Shown one piece after another: positions 42,373 to 50,172 of a stretch of 64,000 nt of DNA. Source of the stretch: Pontibacter populi (GTDB lineage: Bacteria > Bacteroidota > Bacteroidia > Cytophagales > Hymenobacteraceae); assembly GCF_019336435.1 (NCBI RefSeq), contig NZ_JAHWXQ010000003.1, positions 124,001-188,000 on the forward strand, given 5' to 3'. Numbering within the stretch: the stretch's first letter is position 1; the number at the start of each line of letters is the position of its first letter. A model generated the notes under the pieces. The model was given only the letters and a program-made list of their open reading frames with translations, did no database searches and had not been told where the DNA came from. The translations under genes and the position numbers were made by a program.

Positions 42373-42630
42373 GTATTCGAGCTTTCTTGAACTCAGCTAT
42401 TCTTGCAGAGTCTGCAGCCTAACATAATGCCATCCACTCCTGCTTTTACGGGAGGAAAGCAGTATATCACACCTGTGATGTTTTACCCAAATATACCTAC
42501 AGGCTTAATTCTGTATATAGCAAAAGAGAAAGTAGTAAATAATAGAACCCCTAATAACTTTAGAAAGCTTAGAAAGTTTGGAAACCCCAGTACTTTGGAG
42601 TCTCCAAACTTTACAAAGTTTACAAGGTTA
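42373..42630. other. Spacer with inverted repeat
   Basis: The spacer is 258 bases without a convincing gene. It contains the inverted repeat AAAGTTTGGA (42573-42582) and TCCAAACTTT (42603-42612) with a 20-base loop, plus adjacent AAAGTTTACAAGG and TTTAGAAAGCTTAG words. It lies just downstream of the DUF3987 gene (minus strand) and could be its terminator or a binding site. Confidence 0.45.
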
Positions 42631-43983
42631 TTAGCCTTTTATTTTTACATAACTGCCATAGCCAGAATGATCAAGGTGCTTGGTATCAAGCAACTTTTTC
42701 AGATAGTTGCCACATGAACTTTCGCTAATTTTATTCTTTTCAGCAATAGCCACGGCTTCATATCGCCTGAACTTATCGGGCAGATGTTTCAATAATTCAA
42801 GAGCCCCTTTATAGTTAATGGGTGTCACATCCGCTAACTTCGAGTAGAAGTAGGCTGAATGCTTTCTGTAGGTTTCTATCAACGCCAATGCTGTGTCAAA
42901 ATCCACATCGGCGCAAACCACTTTCTCGGACGTATCACATGCTTCGAACTTTCTTATAGCCGTTAAGATCATGGCCAATCTGAATGCCATCAGCCCCTGT
43001 CTGAAGACCACACCCTGAATATCTTCTCCAAAGTCAGCTACAGTTTCATGTAAATGTTTTTCAAAGAATTCATCAAACTTTTGTTCCTGTTCTGGACTGA
43101 GTGAAAACTCAGTAGGATACTCCTGGCTAAATCTGACCAAGGCAAGGCCTTCATTTGCTAATTCTTCAAAGTGATCCACAAGATCGACTTTGCCTTTCTG
43201 ACCGGCCAGCTTCTTCCAGACAGGCTTCTGTCCGAACCCGTACATGATGAAACGGCTGAAAAGCCCATTCTCGGCAGATGGGATTAGACTCAGGATCTGT
43301 GCAGGTGTCCCAGAAACAGCTATAGACAGGCGTGGTCTATCTATCTCACGGAATTCACCGGATTTACGTGTCACACTGACCGGTTCATGCTGAAACACTT
43401 TCCGGAAGATGCTATCGTGGCCGCCGAAGTCCTTTCCTAAGTTATTGGAAAGTGAGTCAGCTTCTGTTTCAAATATAACGCCTTTACCGCCATTCTCGTC
43501 AAGTATTCGCAGAAGCGCAGCTGATGTGATATCCCCTGGGATGAACCCTACCTTAAAGGGAGGAGCCAAAGGGTCATGACCAGAGCCTTCTTTCTCAGAA
43601 GATCCATTTTTCCCCTTTAGTTTACTGGAAACATATTCTTTGGCTTGTTGCTTGCTTTCTTCTAGTAACAGCTCGTGCACGAGTTTGCCATAGTACCGAG
43701 CATACTTGAATGCTGATTTACCATTGCCTGCCGGAGCTGTGATAAAACAGTTCAGGTTAGGGTGCATCCTGTCACCCTGATAGATTCCATGGATATTATC
43801 CAGAAAACCGCCTATGGTCACTAGAGCCCCGGTTAAGAAGACATCCTTTTCAGTTTGGGTACTGAATTGGTCTGTTCCCTTCCTGAGCAATACAGGTAGG
43901 TGTTCAAAAACTGAGGCTGGAAATGAAGGAAGCTCGGATAACTGGCTAGACGCGCATGCTATCGGTTTTATAACTTTTACCAT
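42631..43983 (-). CDS. DUF3987 domain protein (primase/helicase-like ATPase)
   Basis: A 450-residue protein starting MVKVIKPIACASSQ; upstream AGGAGG 11 bases before this ATG and the TAATG overlap with the preceding gene support it over an ATG 12 codons earlier. The Walker A is ITAPAGNGKSAFKYA (about 88-102). An acidic Walker B-like GVIFETEADSLSNNLGKDFG (about 169-188) and RPRLSIAVSGTPAQIL (about 211-226) follow. DUF3987 proteins are the replication or mobilisation-associated ATPases of many Bacteroidota elements, though their role is poorly defined. With the upstream small genes and integrase it forms the element core. Confidence 0.83.
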   Translation of the reverse strand: MVKVIKPIACASSQLSELPSFPASVFEHLPVLLRKGTDQFSTQTEKDVFLTGALVTIGGFLDNIHGIYQGDRMHPNLNCFITAPAGNGKSAFKYARYYGKLVHELLLEESKQQAKEYVSSKLKGKNGSSEKEGSGHDPLAPPFKVGFIPGDITSAALLRILDENGGKGVIFETEADSLSNNLGKDFGGHDSIFRKVFQHEPVSVTRKSGEFREIDRPRLSIAVSGTPAQILSLIPSAENGLFSRFIMYGFGQKPVWKKLAGQKGKVDLVDHFEELANEGLALVRFSQEYPTEFSLSPEQEQKFDEFFEKHLHETVADFGEDIQGVVFRQGLMAFRLAMILTAIRKFEACDTSEKVVCADVDFDTALALIETYRKHSAYFYSKLADVTPINYKGALELLKHLPDKFRRYEAVAIAEKNKISESSCGNYLKKLLDTKHLDHSGYGSYVKIKG

Positions 43984-44249
43984 TATGCTCTTCCTCCTTT
44001 CTGTGTAACCAAGTTCCAATATACCTTGCTTGGCCTCCAGTCAGTAAGCGCTACTCTTTCAATAAACTTCTTGTTCGAATCAGAACAAGCCGTAAATTGT
44101 GAGCTTATACTTTTGTTCAAGGAGCTGCTTCTATCTATGTTGTGACTCGCTTTCTTAAGGTTCAATAAAGGGTTATGGGTATTGTTTAGTGTTGCTAAGA
44201 CTTGCTCGATAGTTTTTAGCTCTTTCGACACTATGGTGTAATTCTGCAT
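43983..44249 (-). CDS. Small hypothetical protein coupled to the DUF3987 gene
   Basis: An 88-residue protein read from MQNYTIVSKELKTIEQVL. Its stop overlaps the DUF3987 start codon (TAATG), the main support that it is translated. The frame is open 31 codons further upstream, but that part lacks protein-like character. It is rich in Asn, Ser and Lys; the end is basic (WRPSKVYWNLVTQKGGRA). No family is recognised. Confidence 0.5.
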   Translation of the reverse strand: MQNYTIVSKELKTIEQVLATLNNTHNPLLNLKKASHNIDRSSSLNKSISSQFTACSDSNKKFIERVALTDWRPSKVYWNLVTQKGGRA

Positions 44250-44454
44250 TTTGCTAGAATTAAAAAATAAATAATGTACTCTGTATTCTTGCTTAACGGT
44301 GGGACGGCTAATCCAATTAGCGGTGGATGTTTGCCTGTACATAAGAAACCAGCATCGTTTCTTCTTTCACTTAATATAATGCGTAGGGCTGCTGAAATGT
44401 TCGCTGAGTCCTGAATATTCTCTACTTGCGGTCTCCTTGGCGTATAAGCAGATC

Positions 44455-44718
44455 TCACCTTATGCTTGCTTTTACTCTTTGAGGGTTGCGCATCATCCAG
44501 GCATCCAGGTCTTCTTTACTAAAGAACAGTAACTTTCCATTTGGACGAGAATGAGGAATACCTCTTGCACTCGTAAGCTTGTAGAGCATACTTGTGCTGA
44601 TACCCATGTACTGGCTAGCTTCTTTAAGGTTAAGTACCGGTTTTGTTAAGATGATGTGAGTTGAATATGCTTGCTCAAGAAGATTAAGCTTTTCAAGCAT
44701 TTGATTCTCTAGTAACAT
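44455..44718 (-). CDS. Excisionase-like helix-turn-helix protein
   Basis: An 87-residue protein. The HTH_17/MerR-like core is LNLKEASQYMGISTSMLYKLTSARGIPHSRPNGKLLFFSKEDLDAWMM (about residues 29-76): helix-turn-helix, then the wing and the KEDLDAWM helix typical of excisionases and Bacteroidota element regulators. It lies between the integrase and the DUF3987 module on the same strand, as in many integrative elements. It probably directs excision by binding near the attachment site and may also regulate the genes after it. Confidence 0.85.
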   Translation of the reverse strand: MLLENQMLEKLNLLEQAYSTHIILTKPVLNLKEASQYMGISTSMLYKLTSARGIPHSRPNGKLLFFSKEDLDAWMMRNPQRVKASIR

Positions 44719-44991
44719 GTGCTGTTAAACTAAAAGTTAAAAACTTTTTACCAGCTTATTACTTACTACTTATTAAGCGATAAACATGTAGCGGCTGAGT
44801 GTTTATCTGAATGTGCTACAAAGATAATTGTTAAAGTATGAAACCGTAAGTATAAGAGCGTTGAGTTTAGTAGGTTATTTTGATAAGTTATTGATTGTCA
44901 GTAAAAAAAATATTACAGATAAAACAGCTTTTCAATCTTGTAAAACATGATAGGTAGTTTGATAAGACTAAACAATGTTTTTATAAAATAT
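44719..44991. other. AT-rich spacer upstream of the excisionase-like gene
   Basis: The spacer is 273 bases and very AT-rich, with no open frame of note. It should hold the excisionase promoter and the end of the integrase transcript. No strong hairpin is apparent. Confidence 0.4.
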
Positions 44992-46290
44992 TTATTCTTC
45001 AGGAAAAGCGGTGAGTCTGCTGATTACTTCGTGTCTGGTGTGATCTTCGAAGGAATCAAGGTAATGCTGCGTCGTCTTTTCACTGGTATGACCCAAAGAC
45101 TCTGAAATGAAAGCGGTGGAAACACCTGAGTGCTTAAGTACGGTGGAGTAGGAGTGTCTGGCCGTATACGTGGTGACATGCTTACTAATACCCACTGCTG
45201 TAGCTATTCGTTGTATATAGGTGTTAATCATCTTAGTGGCTTGCCTAACTTTGCCCAATTCCTGTTCGGGGGTAAGTCCAGTAGTAAGTATTGGAAAAAC
45301 ATAGGTGTCTGGAATAATGGGCTTATTGCCCCATCTTTCAATAATTTCTAAGACTTGAGGTGTTAGGGCTGCTGTGATTGATTTAAGTTGCTGGCGTGTC
45401 GTGCGTTCTGTTTTTGAACGGATAAAACTTATTGAAGTATCGCTTAACTGGCTGTATTTGAGTCTGGCAATGTCCTTTATGTTGATGCCGTTGCACAAGT
45501 AGGAGAATATCCAAAGATCCCGGTAACGCGCCTCACTTTCAGAGGCTGGGGTATAGGTGAATATCTTTTTGATATCAGCCAAGGTAAGAGCTTTCTTGAT
45601 GTTTATGCCGGAAGGGATTTGGAACTTCCGTTTTCCAAAGGGGTATAGTTCTGCATTGACATCTCCTGAGGCTATGGCGTCATTAAAAAGTGCCCTCAAT
45701 GTTCTTAGGTACATACCAGTGGTAGTGATGGAACGACCACTTTCTTTCATCCATCTTTCATAGTCTTTCAGGAATTGTGGTGTGATGCTGGTAAAAGGAA
45801 GTGGCGTGTAGCTTTTCATGGCTTCCTTCTGTGTTGCTATGTCCTTTTTTGAATTGCCTTTTCTCGCTGTAAAAGCCTTTCCGTGGCTGAAGTACCACAG
45901 GGACGTACGGGCACTCTCATAGCTGGCGGCTGTTCCAACTCTGCCCTCCCTGTTCAACCGGGCAATAGCATCATCGTAAGCAGAAAAAACCTCGTTCTTG
46001 ATAGAATGGCTGAGCAGCCGTTTCTCAAATTCTCCCATTGTAAAATGGGGAAGCTGGTTGATAATTTCATTGGCTCGCAGCTCAAGTGCCTGTAGATCCA
46101 ATTTAGGGTCTTTGAGTAGTTTCCCAGGCTTCTGCGAGAGCATCTTATCGAAGTCATCTTCCGAAAAGCTGTATGGGGTCGGAAAATATTTGCGAATACG
46201 ATGGTAGGTGAGTCGCAGCTTAACGGGATAGGTGCCATCCTTCAAGGGACGGCGGGTATCTAAGAAAATGGAGGTAGATGCACCTGTCAT
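44992..46290 (-). CDS. int: Tyrosine recombinase (site-specific integrase)
   Basis: A 432-residue integrase with an N-terminal arm-binding region, a SAM-like core-binding domain (about 100-215) and a catalytic domain. The catalytic block has SKTERT (Lys), TARHSYSTVLKH (Arg II with its His), LGHTSEKTTQHYLDSF (His and the nucleophilic Tyr, about 411). The position of the first catalytic Arg reads CNGINIKDIARL with Asn (about 270) rather than GxR. Absence of that Arg is known from IntDOT of CTnDOT, so the enzyme can still be active. It should catalyse integration at the tRNA. The start lies 155 bases from the right att repeat. Confidence 0.93.
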   Translation of the reverse strand: MTGASTSIFLDTRRPLKDGTYPVKLRLTYHRIRKYFPTPYSFSEDDFDKMLSQKPGKLLKDPKLDLQALELRANEIINQLPHFTMGEFEKRLLSHSIKNEVFSAYDDAIARLNREGRVGTAASYESARTSLWYFSHGKAFTARKGNSKKDIATQKEAMKSYTPLPFTSITPQFLKDYERWMKESGRSITTTGMYLRTLRALFNDAIASGDVNAELYPFGKRKFQIPSGINIKKALTLADIKKIFTYTPASESEARYRDLWIFSYLCNGINIKDIARLKYSQLSDTSISFIRSKTERTTRQQLKSITAALTPQVLEIIERWGNKPIIPDTYVFPILTTGLTPEQELGKVRQATKMINTYIQRIATAVGISKHVTTYTARHSYSTVLKHSGVSTAFISESLGHTSEKTTQHYLDSFEDHTRHEVISRLTAFPEE

Positions 46291-46310
46291 AGAGCTATAA
46301 TCAAATTAAG

Positions 46311-46333
46311 TGTTTGCACACAATTTGCACACA
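46311..46333 (+). promoter_or_regulatory. Right candidate integrase arm site (23-bp repeat)
   Basis: An exact copy of the 23 bases at 15407-15429, again two TTTGCACACA units in tandem. It sits between the integrase start and the right att repeat, where it could bind integrase and also repress the int promoter. A nearby TGCAAATAATAGCAAATA may be a third, weaker site. Confidence 0.6.
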
Positions 46334-46445
46334 AACTGTGCAAATAATAGCAAATATAAGCAAAAAAGTGACATAGGCTTAAACTTAAATCATTGATTAT
46401 AAGGTAGTATGAAAACAAAAGATAAAAAGTGCTAAATGGCTGTCA

Positions 46446-46491
46446 TGACTCATAATCAGTAGGTGGCTGGTTCGATTCCAGCTGGGCCCAC
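46446..46491 (+). repeat. Right attachment site of the island (46-bp direct repeat)
   Basis: A perfect copy of the tRNA 3' portion at 15314-15359. It contains only the anticodon-to-3'-end half, so it is not a functional tRNA. It marks the right boundary of the island. Confidence 0.95.
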
Positions 46492-46816
46492 TTGCATGTA
46501 AACGCCAGATAACGAAAGTTGTCTGGCGTTGCTTTTTTCACTCTTTTTGGCTTAAATTAGACATTTCCAGATAGCCCGAGTTATCTAGAAATGTATGTAC
46601 CGAGGCACACTTTCGGGCACAAATAAGGCACACTCTCAAAACGCGTTGATTAACTTACGGTTCTACCTGGATCTATAAACAAAAGCACTTATCTCTAAAA
46701 GAGGTAAGTGCTTTTTTGTTTTGATTAAAGTGCTATTCCTCACCCGATTTGTCGGGTTAGAGTAATAACTATAGTTAACTGTTATCACAAAGAGCCTTTC
46801 GGTTCACAGGCAAGTT
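46492..46816. other. Relic next to the right attachment site
   Basis: The stretch has no gene. From left to right it shows a terminator hairpin (46501-46530, AACGCCAGA/TCTGGCGTT plus T-run) and an inverted repeat ACATTTCCAGATA / TATCTAGAAATGT (46561-46594, one mismatch). Next come three direct GGCACA words at 46604, 46616 and 46627, spaced 11-12 bases. A second terminator stem (46681-46715) shares its AAGCACTTA arms with the tRNA terminator at 15370. This looks like the end of an older, related element that used the same tRNA. Confidence 0.5.
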
Positions 46817-47008
46817 TTACAACGAATCAATCCATCTTTTCAGATCGTGTTTGGCTTTACCTGTTTTCTGCTGAAGTTTGCCTAGCCACTCGTCCTGTTT
46901 GCCCTCATCGTATGTCAGGTCATCATCGGTCATATCGCCGTACTGTTGCTTTATCTTGCCTTTCAGCTCGTTCCAGTTGCCGCGCGCTCTATATTCTGTT
47001 TCGTTCAT
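46817..47008 (-). CDS. CsbD family stress protein
   Basis: A 63-residue hydrophilic protein. RGNWNELKGKIKQQYGDMTDDDL and a second GK-rich repeat (WLGKLQQKTGKAKHDLKRWI) define the CsbD family. These are small, abundant general-stress proteins of unknown mechanism. It appears monocistronic. Confidence 0.92.
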   Translation of the reverse strand: MNETEYRARGNWNELKGKIKQQYGDMTDDDLTYDEGKQDEWLGKLQQKTGKAKHDLKRWIDSL

Positions 47009-47088
47009 AATCGTAAGTTTAGTTGTTTAACATGCTATACTATAGTTTACGTATATAGCGTGTATCTGGTAACAGATCACTTCAACAA

Positions 47089-47121
47089 AAAAAGCCTTTC
47101 CCGGTTGAGGAAAGGCTTTTT
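47089..47121 (-). terminator. Intrinsic terminator
   Basis: The perfect 13-bp stem AAAAAGCCTTTCC / GGAAAGGCTTTTT with a 7-base loop is flanked by A and T runs. It lies between two minus-strand genes, 81 bases upstream of CsbD and 220 bases downstream of the gene at 47341-47727, whose transcript it probably ends. Confidence 0.8.
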
Positions 47122-47340
47122 GCAAAAGGTTAAATAGTGCTGTTATGGTACGCCACCATCTTGCCTGTTACCATCGTTAAGGCCGCTGCTCATTCAATTT
47201 TCCAAAACTATAGTTTGAGGTTGCCTTGAAAATAAGATCGATAATTTAAGTAAGAGGCAAGTGCATTCTGTCAGTAATCAAGCTATGCTTGTTTTTATCT
47301 TCTACCTGCTAAGGGTATCTGCAATTGGGATAAGAAAAAC

Positions 47341-47727
47341 TTATTTGCTAAACTGTTTAAGCCATTCCAGGGCAATTGCTTTATCTGTAAACATGCGTGT
47401 GGGGTTGGTTGGCTTATTTACCATTATGTAGAAATTAGCCATCATTTTAGTAACCGTGGAATTGATAAGTATAGCATTAGCTATAATCCCTTCGTTACCT
47501 TCATTGGCAAAATAATCGCGGGCTTCTTTAGTAAAGTTTTTAATACTGATAACATCAACCAGGCACGGGTAATCCTTGTTTTCGGTAAAAGCTTTACGGG
47601 CTCGCACGCAGTCTTCCGCTACATGCTGGTCAAGGTTTTCAATCTGCTTGTAATGGATATACAGAATGCCATCCTCTATAAACATCTTTATATAAGGTGT
47701 TTCATATGTTTGTATTTCCTGCTTCAA
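47341..47727 (-). CDS. STAS/SpoIIAA-like protein
   Basis: A 128-residue single-domain protein with the alternating strand-helix pattern of SpoIIAA/STAS-like proteins (YIKMFIEDGILYIHYKQIENLDQHVAEDCVRARKAF, then PCLVDVISIKNFTKEARDYFA). It belongs to a small Bacteroidota group (DUF7793-like) often located beside sensor kinases. It is divergent from the hybrid histidine kinase that follows, which supports a shared signalling role, not shown here. Confidence 0.6.
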   Translation of the reverse strand: MKQEIQTYETPYIKMFIEDGILYIHYKQIENLDQHVAEDCVRARKAFTENKDYPCLVDVISIKNFTKEARDYFANEGNEGIIANAILINSTVTKMMANFYIMVNKPTNPTRMFTDKAIALEWLKQFSK

Positions 47728-48397
47728 AATATTCTATAAAAGTGAAATAAACTTTGTTATACTCTTACTATGCCCCTCCCACAAACAATTATACTGATTT
47801 TTGTGGAAACAAAAGGCAGAAAGAGACATTATTGATAAAGAAAATTCGACTTTCTCTATATTTAAGAAAAAGGAATTATCCATTTATATGCAGAATAACA
47901 AGGGTGATCTCTTACTCTTAACAGGTTGAATTAATTTACGTGTTCTTTACTCTTAAGGGTATCAAAAATAGTAAGCCGGGTCTTATTTTTCTGAATCCCG
48001 GCAAATTGTATATTTACTTAAACATAGGGCTGAACTGGGAGTTTATGGAGAGATACCTGAAAGCGGCATGCAATGTGAGACAGAAGGATGTAAAAGTATG
48101 GAATGCCCCAGAATTCTGCCAAAATATAAAGCCCGGTGCATAATGATTGGGATTATGATTTCCTGATGGGATCTGTAATTTACAGGAAAGTACATTTTAG
48201 AGTGATAAATTAAACAGTACCAAGATTATCTTCGGTATATTGGTTGTTGTCGAAAACAACTGATTGGGGCGAGTAACTATACTAAAATTGGTTTTTTTCA
48301 GGTAAAAGATAACTTTACAATGGAATTAATGGAAGCTACTTTTATGATTGAGAGAGAGTAGCGAACTTTACTGTTAAGTAGTGTAATAGGAAAATAC
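47728..48397. other. AT-rich divergent regulatory region
   Basis: The region is 670 bases between the STAS-like and kinase genes. The only frame of note is a 67-codon GTG-started one at 47940-48143 without protein-like features, and a 13-codon ATG frame at 48320. I see no hairpin or repeated operator. It probably holds both promoters. Confidence 0.45.
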
Positions 48398-50086
48398 GTG
48401 GAAGTTCTACAGAAAAGAATAGAGGAGGTTATTACGTTCATTGCCGAAATAGCAAATGGTAATTTCGATTACCAGATGGAGGTCTCTGAAAACGGCGACG
48501 AATTAGATGCCGTTATTTCGGGGATAAGCATGTTGGGGCAGGAACTTAAAAACTCTACCGTTTCCAGGGACTTTATGCAGAGCATTTACCAGGGTGTGGT
48601 AGATATGCTACTTGTACTAAACACAGACTATACCATCCGGAATGTAAACGATGCTTTTGAGGAGTTGACCGGTTACACGCAGTATGATCTGGTTGGCAGG
48701 CACTTTACCGAGATTTTCAGTGATACTGAGAACCTGCGTCTGCTGGAAGCTTTATTTAAGCTTGAAGATGAAGGTAAATGCCTGAATACGGAATTCCTGT
48801 TGCTTGCAGCAAACCAAACTACCATCCCGGCGTCTTGTTCATTTTCTTTCCTTAAAAATAACCTGAAAGAAACAGACGGTATCCTGATTATAGCGAAAGA
48901 TATTACGGAGCTTAAAAATAAAGAGCGGGAACTGCATGTAGCGAAAGAAAGAGCTGAGGCTGCCAACGAAGCTAAAAGTAATTTCCTCTCCAGTATGAGC
49001 CATGAAATCCGGACACCACTAAATGGTATAGTAGGTTTTACCAACTTGCTGGTGAATACTGATCTGGATAATACGCAGGCACAATATGTAAAACTGATTC
49101 AGAGTTCCGGAAGTACGCTTACAAGGCTTCTGAACGATATAATGGATCTGCATCGCATTGAGCAGGATAAAATAGAGATTGAGGCTATTCCGTTTGATAT
49201 AAAGGCCACAGTGGCTTCTCACCTGGAGCCTTACAAGTATATTGCCGAAGGAAAGAAAGTCAGCTTTAACTATAGTTTTGATGATGCCATTCCTCAGCTT
49301 GTTATTGGTGACCCGACCCGTATAAACCAGGTACTTATAAACCTGGTGAGTAATGCTATAAAATTTACTGAGAAAGGAAGCATTGATGTACACTGCCAAC
49401 TGGAAAATTTAAACGAGCAGGCATCTGAGGCTACACTTTACTTTACAGTAACAGATTCGGGGATAGGTATACCGGCGGAAAAGCAGGAAATTATTTTCGA
49501 ATCATTTACTCAGTCTGACCAGTCTACTACGCGTAAGTATGGCGGCTTTGGGCTTGGTCTGGCCATCAGCAAAAAGCTTGTAAAGCTGATGCGTGGCGAA
49601 ATGGGTATAATCAGCGGCCAGGAGGGGCAAAGAGGTACAACTTTCTGGTTTAAGGTAAGTCTCAGATACGACAAACAACTTGCCGTTAACCCTGCCGAAG
49701 AAGTAGCTGATACCCTTTTCCGTTTGCCAAACGAACCAAAAATACTGGTGGTTGACGATAACCCAATGAATGTGCTGCTGATGCAGGATGTATTGGAGCA
49801 GATGGGAGCAGTAGTAACCAGCGCGAAAAGCGGCGAAGAGGCTTTACAGCTTGCCACTAACCAACCCTTCGATCTGATCTTTATGGATATCCAGATGCCG
49901 GGAATGGATGGCCTGCAGGCAACAGAGCAACTTCGTAGACAGAATTATTCCCATCCTATAGTTGCTTTCTCGGCAAATGCCTTTAAAGATGATATTACCA
50001 AAAGTATGAATGCCGGCATGAACGACCATTTATGCAAACCGTTTACAACAAAGGAGCTGGTCAGTATGCTGCGTAAGTGGTTGTAA
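48398..50086 (+). CDS. Soluble hybrid sensor histidine kinase (PAS-HisKA-HATPase-REC)
   Basis: A 562-residue protein starting at GTG. Domain order is a HAMP-like helical segment without a membrane helix (1-50), a PAS domain (about 63-175), HisKA with the phospho-His in SSMSHEIRTPLNG (about 197-209), and an ATPase domain with N box LVSNAIKF, G1 DSGIGIPAE and G2 GGFGLGLAIS (about 315-395). The receiver follows with KILVVDDNPMN and phospho-Asp in LIFMDIQMPGMDG (about 447-515). It should sense a cytosolic signal, autophosphorylate and relay to its own receiver. No output domain is attached. GTG is used because no ATG lies upstream in frame near the domain start. Confidence 0.92.
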   Translation: MEVLQKRIEEVITFIAEIANGNFDYQMEVSENGDELDAVISGISMLGQELKNSTVSRDFMQSIYQGVVDMLLVLNTDYTIRNVNDAFEELTGYTQYDLVGRHFTEIFSDTENLRLLEALFKLEDEGKCLNTEFLLLAANQTTIPASCSFSFLKNNLKETDGILIIAKDITELKNKERELHVAKERAEAANEAKSNFLSSMSHEIRTPLNGIVGFTNLLVNTDLDNTQAQYVKLIQSSGSTLTRLLNDIMDLHRIEQDKIEIEAIPFDIKATVASHLEPYKYIAEGKKVSFNYSFDDAIPQLVIGDPTRINQVLINLVSNAIKFTEKGSIDVHCQLENLNEQASEATLYFTVTDSGIGIPAEKQEIIFESFTQSDQSTTRKYGGFGLGLAISKKLVKLMRGEMGIISGQEGQRGTTFWFKVSLRYDKQLAVNPAEEVADTLFRLPNEPKILVVDDNPMNVLLMQDVLEQMGAVVTSAKSGEEALQLATNQPFDLIFMDIQMPGMDGLQATEQLRRQNYSHPIVAFSANAFKDDITKSMNAGMNDHLCKPFTTKELVSMLRKWL

Positions 50087-50116
50087 TCAGTAGTTGTCAG
50101 TTCATAATATAAAAAC

Positions 50117-50147
50117 AAAAGCCCTTCCTGTTTCAGGAAGGGCTTTT
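50117..50147. terminator. Bidirectional intrinsic terminator
   Basis: The perfect 14-bp stem AAAAGCCCTTCCTG / CAGGAAGGGCTTTT with a TTT loop lies between the convergent kinase and outer-membrane protein genes. Confidence 0.9.
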
Positions 50148-50172
50148 TCTATCATTAAACAGGTTGTGATTT

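Larger units (their letters stand above)
15314..46491. mobile_element. tRNA-integrated genomic island carrying a DISARM-like locus
   Basis: The element is about 31.2 kb, from the tRNA to a perfect 46-bp repeat, with a tyrosine recombinase and an excisionase-like protein at the right end. It differs from the flanks in lower GC over most of its length and in near absence of the AACTATAG word that saturates the host DNA. Cargo is a methylase/Vsr/DISARM-like defence block on the left and nucleases, Nudix, SRAP and DUF3987 genes on the right. No relaxase, coupling protein or Tra genes were seen, so transfer would need another element or transformation/transduction. Confidence 0.9.

Noticed and set aside
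42403..42717. 104-codon plus-strand frame over the end of the DUF3987 gene
   Set aside because: It runs through a hairpin-like inverted repeat and has no protein-like features; half of it is antisense to DUF3987.
44231..44458. 75-codon minus-strand frame between the excisionase-like gene and the small coupled gene
   Set aside because: No domain character; it overlaps another frame that has a TAATG junction with DUF3987. A real gene here cannot be fully excluded.
47940..48143. 67-codon GTG-started frame upstream of the hybrid kinase
   Set aside because: No motif, odd composition, no supporting spacing to neighbours.
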